From positions 1,178,001 through 1,242,000 of the forward strand of contig JAYJMM010000103.1 in assembly GCA_037349105.1 (NCBI GenBank): a DNA stretch of 64,000 nucleotides, read 5' to 3'. The DNA comes from Limnomonas spitsbergensis. Its lineage: Eukaryota > Chlorophyta > Chlorophyceae > Chlamydomonadales. A model generated the notes under the pieces. That model saw only the letters and a list, made by a program, of their open reading frames with translations. It did not search any database and was not told the origin of the DNA. Shown here in pieces: positions 57,501 to 64,000 of the stretch. Both the position numbers and the translations under genes were made by a program. Position 1 is the first letter of the stretch. Every line of letters starts with the position of its first letter.

Positions 57501-60500
57501 TGGATGGCTGAAGTGTGAATTGCCCTAACAGAATTACCATGCCAGGCCCATCAGGTGCATCGTCCACGAGCGGGTCTGATGAGAAGATGAAGGAGGAGGA
57601 AGTCGCGTCCACACTATCCGACGAGATTGGGCGCATGCTTTGGACAGGTGGGAGTGTGGATCAGGTGTGAACCATTGTGTGGATTTTAGTGTAAAAGGTG
57701 AGAGGTAACGGAGAACAATGTTGTCTCAACATTATCGGTTGCCATGGGGCCCATGCTGTGGATAGGTGGTAATGTGAACCATAGTATGAACGGTGGCTGA
57801 AGCGGGAGGATGAGGTGAATCACACACTTTCGGACGAGATAGGGCGCTTACTGTTTACAGGTGGGAGTGTGAAGTAGGTATGAACCAGAGTATGGACGGT
57901 AACTGAAAAAGGAGGTTGAAGTCATGTATATAATATGGGACAACATGCAGCATATGTTGTCGGCTGCTGGAAGTGTCAGGACACGGGGACTGAAGCAATA
58001 TTTGTTTTTTGTCAAGCAATTTATCATCTACAATTCAGCTACCTCTTGGCCCGGATATGCCACACATATCAAACATATCCCGGCATCACACATATCACAC
58101 ACATCACACACTACACGTAAATACATCACACTTTCGTCGCTCCTTGCCTTTCAAGTCATGAAAATGGCCTGGTCAGACGCTGGACTCAAAACCCTAAACC
58201 TTAAACCCTAAACTTTAACCCGCCTTTCAGGTCATGAAAACGGCCTGGTCTGCCGCTGGACTCTACACCCTAAACTCTAAACACTAAACCCTACATTCTA
58301 AACCTGCCTTTCAGGTCATGAAAATGGCATGGTCTGCCGCTGGACTCTAAACCCTAAACCCTAAACCATTAACCTAAACCCTAAACCTGCCTTTCAGGTC
58401 AAAAAATTGGCATGGTCTGCCGCTGGACTTAAAACCCTTAACCCTAAACCCTTAACCCTTAACCTGCTTTTTGAGGTCATAAAATGGCATGGTCTGCCGC
58501 TGGACTTTGAACCCTAAACCCTGAACCCTAAATTGTAAACCCTAAACCCTTAACCTGCCTTTTGAGGTCATAAAATGGCATGGTCTGCCGCTGGACTCTA
58601 AACCCTTAACCCTAAACCCTTAACTTGAAACCTGCCTTTCAGGTCATGCAAATGGCATGGTCTGCTGCTGGACTTTAAACCCTTAACCTTAAACCCTAAA
58701 CCCTTAACCCGCCTTTCAGGTCATGAAAATGGCATGGTCTGCCGCTGGACGCTGGCTGATGCTGGGGCGGGGGCCGTCAAGCTGGACCAGTGGCAGGCAA
58801 ACCGCACAGGGAGGGTGAGAGCTCAGGCAAAGAAACAACTATCCATGTGCTGTTTTATTGCGTTTTAATTAACATTTAATGACTGTTGCTAGTCTGTCAG
58901 CCGCGGCCTGCTGGATTTTGATGATGCGGGGGCGTTCCAGGTGTGAGGGAAAGAAAAGTATGCACCATGGGGTCATCAGGGATACAGGGACTGGGGTCAT
59001 CAGGGACACAGGGACTGGGGTCATCAGGGACACAGGGACTGGGGTCATCAGGGACACAGGGACTGGGGTCATCAGGGACACAGGGACTGGGGTCATCAGG
59101 GACACAGGGACTGGGGTCATCAGGGACACAGGGACTGGGGTCATCAGGGACACAGGGACTGGGGTCATCAGGGACACAGGGACTGGAGTCATCAGGGACA
59201 CAGGGACTGGGGTCATCAGGGACACAGGGACTGGGGTCATCAGGGACACAGGGACTGGGGTCATCAGGGACACAGGGACTGGGGTCATCAGGGACACATG
59301 GACTGGGGTCATCAGGGACACAGGGACTGGGGTCATCAGGGACACATGGACTGGGGTCATCAGGGACACAGGGACTGGGGTCATCAGGGACACAGGGACT
59401 GGGGTCATCAGGGACACAGGGACTGGGGTCATCAGGGACACAGGGACTGGGGTCATCAGGGACACAGGGACTGGGGTCATCAGGGACACAGGGACTGGGG
59501 TCATCAGGGACACAGGGACTGGGGTCATCAGGGACACATGGACTGGGGTCATCAGGGACACAGGGACTGGGGTCATCAGGGACACAGGGACTGGGGTCAT
59601 CAGGGACACATGGACTGGAGTCATCAGGGACACAGGGACTGGGGTCATCAGGGACACAGGGACTGGGGTCATCAGGGACACATGGACTGGGGTCATCAGG
59701 GACACAGGGACTGGGGTCATCAGGGACACAGGGACTGGGGTCATCAGGGACACAGGGACTGGGGTCATCAGGGACACATGGACTGGGGTCATCAGGGACA
59801 CAGGGACTGGGGTCATCAGGGACACAGGGACTGGGGTCATCAGGGACACAGGGACTGGGGTCATCAGGGACACATGGACTGGGGTCATCAGGGACACAGG
59901 GACTGGGGTCATCAGGGACACAGGGACTGGGGTCATCAGGGACACAGGGACTGGGGTCATCAGGGACACAGGGACTGGGGTCATCAGGGACACAGGGACT
60001 GGGGTCATCAGGGACACAGGGACTAGGGTCATCAGGGACACAGGGACTGGGGTCATCAGGGACACAGGGACTGGGGTCATCAGGGACACATGGACTAGGG
60101 TCATCAGGGACACAGGGACTGGGGTCATCAGGGACACAGGGACTGGGGTCATCAGGGACACAGGGACTGGGGTCATCAGGGACACAGGGACTAGGGTCAT
60201 CAGGGACACAGGGACTGGGGTCATCAGGGACACATGGACTGGGGTCATCAGGGACACAGGGACTGGAGTCATCAGGGACACAGGGACTGGGGTCATCAGG
60301 GATACAGGGACTGGGGTCATCAGGGACACAGGGACTGGGGTCATCAGGGACACAGGGACTGGGGTCATCAGGGACACAGGGACTGGGGTCATCAGGGACA
60401 CAGGGACTGGGGTCATCAGGGACACAGGGACTGGGGTCATCAGGGACACAGGGACTGGGGTCATCAGGGACACAGGATGATGCGATATGATACGGGGCTT

Positions 60501-63500
60501 TGGCCCGATATGACATTCAATAGTGTGGATTTCCAGTCAAGGTGTGGATTTTTAATCGGTGCACCGTAGTGGACCGTATTGATACAATATAATACAATGC
60601 AATGCAATGCAATGCAATGCAATGCAATGCAATGCAATGCAATGCAATGCAATGCAATGCAATGCAATGCAATGCAATGCAATGCAATGCAATGCAATGC
60701 AATGCAATGCAATATGGCATATTATGGCCAAGACGGCCTGTATCCTTTGTCCCTGCCATGTAGGTGGAGGGCACATGTCCCTTGCTCCAAATGTGATGCT
60801 CTGCTGGACAGAACGAACTTCACACACAATTTGCACACAACTTAACTTCCCCCTTGTTTGAGAGACGGTTGACTCCCCTGTGCAGGTCGTGGATGTGGCT
60901 TGGGCCCTGGCTGCGCTGTTTCTTTAATTCTCACGCCGCACACGGGACGTAGCTTGTTTTATTTCTTTCTGATTGACTCCCCTGTGCAGGTCGTGGATAT
61001 GGCTTGGGCCCAGGCTGCGTTGTTTCCTTAACCCTCACGCCCCACACGGGACGTAGCTTGTTTTATTTCTTTCTGATTGACTCCCCTGTGCAGGTCGTGG
61101 ATATGGCTTGGGCCCTGGCTGCGCTGTTTCCTTAACCCTCACGCCCCACACGGGACGTAGCTTGTTGTATTTTTCTTTCTGATTGACTCCCCTGTGCAGG
61201 TCGTGGATGTGGCTTGGGCCCTGGCTACGCTGTTTCCTTAACCCTCACGCCCCACACGGGACGTAGCTTGTTTTATTTCTTTCTGATTGACTCCCCTGTG
61301 CAGGTCGTGGATATGGCTTGGGCCCAGGCTGCGTTGTTTCCTTAACCCTCACGCCCCACACGGGACGTAGCTTGTTTTATTTCTTTCTGATTGACTCCCC
61401 TGTGCAGGTCGTGGATATGGCTTGGGCCCAGGCTGCGTTGTTTCCTTAACCCTCACGCCCCACACGGGACGTAGGTTTTTTTATTTCTTTCTGATTGACT
61501 CCCCTGTGCAGGTCGTGGATATGGCTTGGGCCCAGGCTGCGCTATTTCCTTAACCCTCACGCCCCACACGGGACGTAGCTTTCTTTCTTTATTTCTTTCT
61601 GATTGACTCCCCTGTGCAGGTCGTGGATGTGGCATCGGCCCAGGCTGCGCTGTTTCCTTAACCCTCATGCCCCACACGGGACGTAGGTTTTTATTTCTTT
61701 CTGATTGACTCCCCTGTGCAGGTTGTGGATGTGGCATCGGCCCAGGCTGCGCTGTTTCCTTAACCCTCATGCCCCACACGGGACGTAGGTTTTTTTATTT
61801 CTTTCTGATTGACTCCCCTGTGCAGGTCGTGGATATGGCTTGGGCCCAGGTTGCGTTGATTCCTTAACCCTCACGCCCCACACGGGACGTAGCTTGTTGT
61901 ATTTCTTTCTGATTGACTCCCCTGTGCAGGTCGTGGATGTGGCTTGGGCCCTGGCTGCGCTGTTTCCTTAACCCTCACGCCCCACACGGGACGTAGCTTG
62001 TTTTATTTCTTTCTGATTGACTCCCCTGTGCAGGTCGTGGATATGGCTTGGGCCCAGGCTGCGTTGTTTCCTTAACCCTCACGCCCCACACGGGACATAG
62101 CTTGTTTTATTTCTTTCTGATTGACTCCCCTGTGCAGGTCGTGGATATGGCTTGGGCCCTGGCTGCGCTGTTTCCTTAACCCTCACGCCCCACACGGGAC
62201 GTAGCTTGTTTTATTTCTTTCTGATTGACTCCCCTGTGCAGGTCGTGGATATGGCTTGGGCCCAGGCTGCGCTGTTTCCTGAACTCTCACGCCCCACACG
62301 GGACGTAGCTTTACTTCTTTCTGATTGACTCCCCTGTGCAGGTCGTGGATGTGGCATCGGCCCATGCTGCGCTGTTTCTTTAACCCTCACGCCCCACACG
62401 GGACGTAGCTTTCTTTCTTTATTTATTTCGAATTGACTTCCCTATGCAGGTTGTGGCCCTGTCCATGACTCCATGGGGGGACCTATGGACGGCGTCCAGT
62501 AGTGGGAGCATCAAAGTGTGGCGCTTCCCGGAAGCTGCCCAGAGTAAGCTGCAGGAACTGGGGTGGAGAAGATTAATGCCAGGTTTTAGGCCAGGAAATG
62601 GATTAGGAAATAAGTAAGCGCGTGCCTTATGTAGTATTACTCGCGATTAGTATCTGGCATAGATTTGAAACGTCGTATAAATTTGGATGAAGTCGCATTG
62701 AGCATTATAAAGGTGGTAGGATAGGAAATGGGTACATGGATTAGGGTTTAGGGTATAGGATAGAAGGAGTGATACCGGAAAGGATAGGGAACACGAGCAA
62801 GAACACGAGGAGGCATGGTTTTGAAAAGGGTGACCGGCTGGAACTGCCAAATCGAAATCGGGTTTTTGTGCTACAAGTGTTCAGTGCAGGGCGGGGTTTG
62901 TAAAACGTATATTCTGAAACGTATTTTTTGGCACGGGGAAGGATAAACGTATTTTGAACGGGCAGGTCCAATCGCCTGTACGTAGGGTTACGACATAGCC
63001 CACAAAGAATTGGAAACTTCTTTCGTCTTGGTGGCTGGGGCTGGGGCAGGGGCAAAGGCCAGCCGGACTGACTGGGTGCACCAGGCCGAGGCCTTGAGCC
63101 AGGAGCAGTTCAAAACAAGTAGTGTGCTGTGGCATGTGCACCCCACTTGATTGAGATCGCTGACACAACCAATGCAAAAGAGTGTTTCAGGGAACCAATT
63201 TGGGGTTTGAAAAAGGTCCCCAAGCCAGTCTTTGTGAAATTGATCAAGTCTCGAGTGTCTGTTCGTTTTGCTGAAATGTATGTTGTTTAGCTTAGTGTGT
63301 GTGTATGTGTTTGTGTGTGTGTTTGCAGGCCGAAGGGGAGTGGCACAAGCTCCTCGGCAGGTCCGTGAGATCGCAAGCGATCAGATAGGCCGCCCACACG
63401 GCGCCAAGGTGCTGGACATGGTAGCCTCTACCACGGGACGCACGGTGTGGTCCGCCGGCAGGTATTCCATCCTTGTGTGGAATGCGCACTCGATGAAGTG

Positions 63501-63732
63501 CCTCGGAGCGCTGCGCATGAGGACCGTTGACAGAGTGGACCGTGTGGGCGCTGTGGCCCGAGACAGTTACAGCGGTCGGGCATGGGTCGACACAGGCGAG
63601 GGGCTGGGGGCGCCGTTGGCGGAGCGACAGACCCTGATGCGCGGCGGGGTCCCGCAGCGGCCTTCGGATTCGTGGCCCCCGATTGCATCCAAGAGTGGGG
63701 AGGTGGGGAGTGTGGGCGGGGTTGTCATTTAG
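54531..63732 (+). CDS. WD40-containing front part of a type II inositol polyphosphate 5-phosphatase-like protein (partial)
   Basis: Exons 54531-54640, 56142-56276, 57168-57267, 57546-57647, 58720-58814, 58893-58940, 62450-62543 and 63329 to about 63702 (or on to the TAG at 63732) have consistent phases 0, 0, 1, 1, 0, 0, 1. WD-repeat pieces are MLWTGHENGMVCRWTL, then VVALSMTPWGDLWTASSSGS with IKVWRF, then GRTVWSAGRYSILVWNAHSM. The order, with KLDQWQANR between the first two, resembles the N-terminal WD40 part of plant 5PTase12-14/FRA3 proteins (WSGH.DG.I.CW, Q.H...V....G D.WSGS..G..KVW, KVWS.G.LSF.LWDA). Their C-terminal domain removes the 5-phosphate from inositol phosphates or phosphoinositides. 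That domain is not in this window, so the assignment is from the WD part only, and a generic WD40 protein is the alternative. The two most 5' exons are supported only by phase, donor repeats and open frame. No start codon is identified. Confidence 0.6.
54728..55345 (+). repeat. Copies of exon 54531-54640 end with donor
   Basis: The exon end GCGACCACCTGTGTGTCGAG|GTGGGTCCCAGAGGTATACC recurs at about 54728 (GTGACCACCTGTGTGTTGAG|GTGGGTCGCAGAGGTAAACC), 54785, 55000, 55120, 55240 (GACCACCTGTGTGTAGAG|GTGAGT) and about 55330. The three copies from 55000 to 55260 form a 120-bp array with spacer TTGCTGGTATGTGGAGATGG. 54830-54970 is filled by GTACAACAGGTACA repeats. Confidence 0.8.
55990..56100 (+). repeat. 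Decayed copy of exon 56142-56276
   Basis: TGGTGCAG|GTCCGCCTCCTTTCCACGCATG and GCGAGCCGTGACAGCCCCTT against TGGTGCAG|GTCCGCCTCTCCCCCATGC and GCGTGCTGTGGCAGCCTCTT. The acceptor is intact, but the frame stops early. Two further copies of the exon end and donor lie downstream at about 56438-56500 (TCAATGGGCAGAGGCGAAGA CTCAGGTGACG|GTGAGTGG) and about 56640-56695. Confidence 0.75.
56815..57167 (+). repeat. Three acceptor-plus-exon-start copies before exon 57168
   Basis: ACAG|GTGCCGCGTGGCCTGCCCCG at about 56816, ACAG|GTGCCGCACTCCACACTGA at about 56932 and GCAG|GTGCCGCGTGGCCTGCCACG at about 57046 precede the real GCAG|GTGCCGCGTGGCCTGCCACG at 57168. Period is about 115-120 bp, and copy 3 matches the exon for about 50 bases. 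Confidence 0.85.
57715..57880 (+). repeat. Two copies of exon 57546-57647 end with donor
   Basis: Exon end TATCCGACGAGATTGGGCGC ATGCTTTGGACAG|GTGGGAGTGTG. Copies are at about 57732-57770 (TATCGGTTGCCATGGGGCCC ATGCTGTGGATAG|GTGGTAATGTG) and about 57826-57872 (TTTCGGACGAGATAGGGCGC TTACTGTTTACAG|GTGGGAGTGTG). Both keep a usable-looking GT. Confidence 0.85.
58140..58719 (+). repeat. Array of seven acceptor-plus-exon-start copies before exon 58720
   Basis: CCTTTCAG|GTCATGAAAATGGCATGGTC TGCCGCTGGAC occurs about every 75-85 bp from 58150 and, for the last time, at the real exon 58720. Spacers are degenerate CCCTAAACCC/CCCTTAACCC. The copies preserve the code for HENGMVCRWTL, the first WD motif of the gene. 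Confidence 0.9.
58965..60478. repeat. 24-bp minisatellite, 1.5 kb
   Basis: About 63 units of GGGACACAGGGACTGGGGTC followed by ATCA, 95% or more uniform with a few recurring variants (CATGGACT, GACTGGAGTC, GATACAGG). The unit lacks stop codons in four or more frames, so open frames of about 515-540 codons appear on both strands. It sits in the intron after exon 58893-58940. Confidence 0.9.
60595..60713. repeat. (AATGC)n pentanucleotide microsatellite
   Basis: About 23 perfect AATGC units, followed directly by a dispersed-repeat copy (60740-60835). Intronic. Confidence 0.95.
60870..62449 (+). repeat. About 104-bp array with about 15 acceptor-plus-exon-start copies before exon 62450
   Basis: Each unit has TTTCTTTCTGATTGACTCCC CTGTGCAG|GTCGTGGATATGGC then TTGGGCCCAGGCTGCG, a TAA in the exon frame, and CCACACGGGACGTAGCTTG. 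Junctions are spaced 103-105 bp from 60884. The real exon follows TTGACTTCCCTATGCAG|GTTGTGGCCCTGTCC. The exon-like part reads VV..A..QAALFP then stop, related to the exon only over its first codons. Confidence 0.9.
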
Positions 63733-64000
63733 TTCAGAGTTTTCAGGGGGGGGTCAACGGTTTGAGGTGTTTTTTCCCTTCTCGATCCATGTTTTTTGAA
63801 TCGTTTTCATAAGGCCCGCGGCCGGCCGGCTGGCTGGCTCCATTTTTTTGGTCTTGAGAACTGGGGTTAAAAAAATCAAACAAACTTGTATTTATTATTA
63901 AACTAACATTTTATTGGGGTCTGATTATGGCGCGCATGGAGAGCAGGTACTCCTTAATCTAAAAGGGGTATGGCCTGGCAGTCTACGACCAACGGGGGAG
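63733..64000. other. Right end of window, no feature seen
   Basis: Either intron or 3' flank of the WD40 gene. There is a G run at 63748-63754 and GGCCGGCCGGCTGGCTGGCT at about 63820, but no exon is recognised. Confidence 0.4.

Noticed and set aside
58869..60516. Open frames of 515-540 codons in several frames on both strands
   Set aside because: 24-bp minisatellite unit lacking stops. No start context, no non-repeat domain, and intronic.

Overview
This window looks like nuclear DNA of a green alga (Viridiplantae, chlorophyte or prasinophyte grade). The evidence is a spliced, nucleus-type gene for photosystem I subunit PsaI with a two-part plastid/thylakoid targeting sequence, GT-AG introns throughout, plant-type membrane and signalling proteins, and degenerate CCCTAAA-like repeats. 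The species cannot be fixed from the sequence. Large, repeat-filled introns would suit a repeat-rich alga such as a pyramimonadalean, but that is a guess.

Layout. PSAI (2.3-4.4 kb, +). A nearly perfect 830-bp triplication (5.3-7.7 kb). Two divergently transcribed paralogous genes of the DUF3431 family, one on the minus strand (15.1 to 10.2 kb) and one on the plus strand (18.2 to 24.1 kb). A TauE/SafE-family permease gene (26.8-31.6 kb, +). A gene-poor, repeat-rich interval (31.6-37.2 kb). A very long CRAL-TRIO (Sec14-like) gene (about 37.2 or 40.9 to 53.5 kb, +). The WD40-bearing front part of a gene resembling plant type II inositol polyphosphate 5-phosphatases (54.5 kb to beyond 63.7 kb, +), whose catalytic part would lie outside the window. 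All gene models were assembled by hand from splice signals, reading-frame phase and protein similarity. Phases agree at every junction used, but no transcript evidence was available. The genes do not form a pathway: they are ordinary eukaryotic neighbours.

The most interesting signal cuts across all the genes. At least one intron of every gene, and most introns overall, contain partial copies of the adjacent exon edge together with its splice donor or acceptor. These range from single decayed copies (PSAI exon 2, TauE exons 2 and 3, CRAL-TRIO exons) to long homogeneous arrays carrying up to about 15 copies of one acceptor plus the start of its exon (60.9-62.45 kb). Introns here seem to grow by tandem duplication of segments spanning the splice junction, with the copies then decaying or being amplified into minisatellites. 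I know of no named description of this as a genome-wide habit, and it is the main thing to follow up.

Many long open frames (50.5-52.9, 58.9-60.5, 10.7-12.4 kb) are only 21/24/42-bp minisatellites that happen to lack stop codons in several frames on both strands. They were not called as genes.
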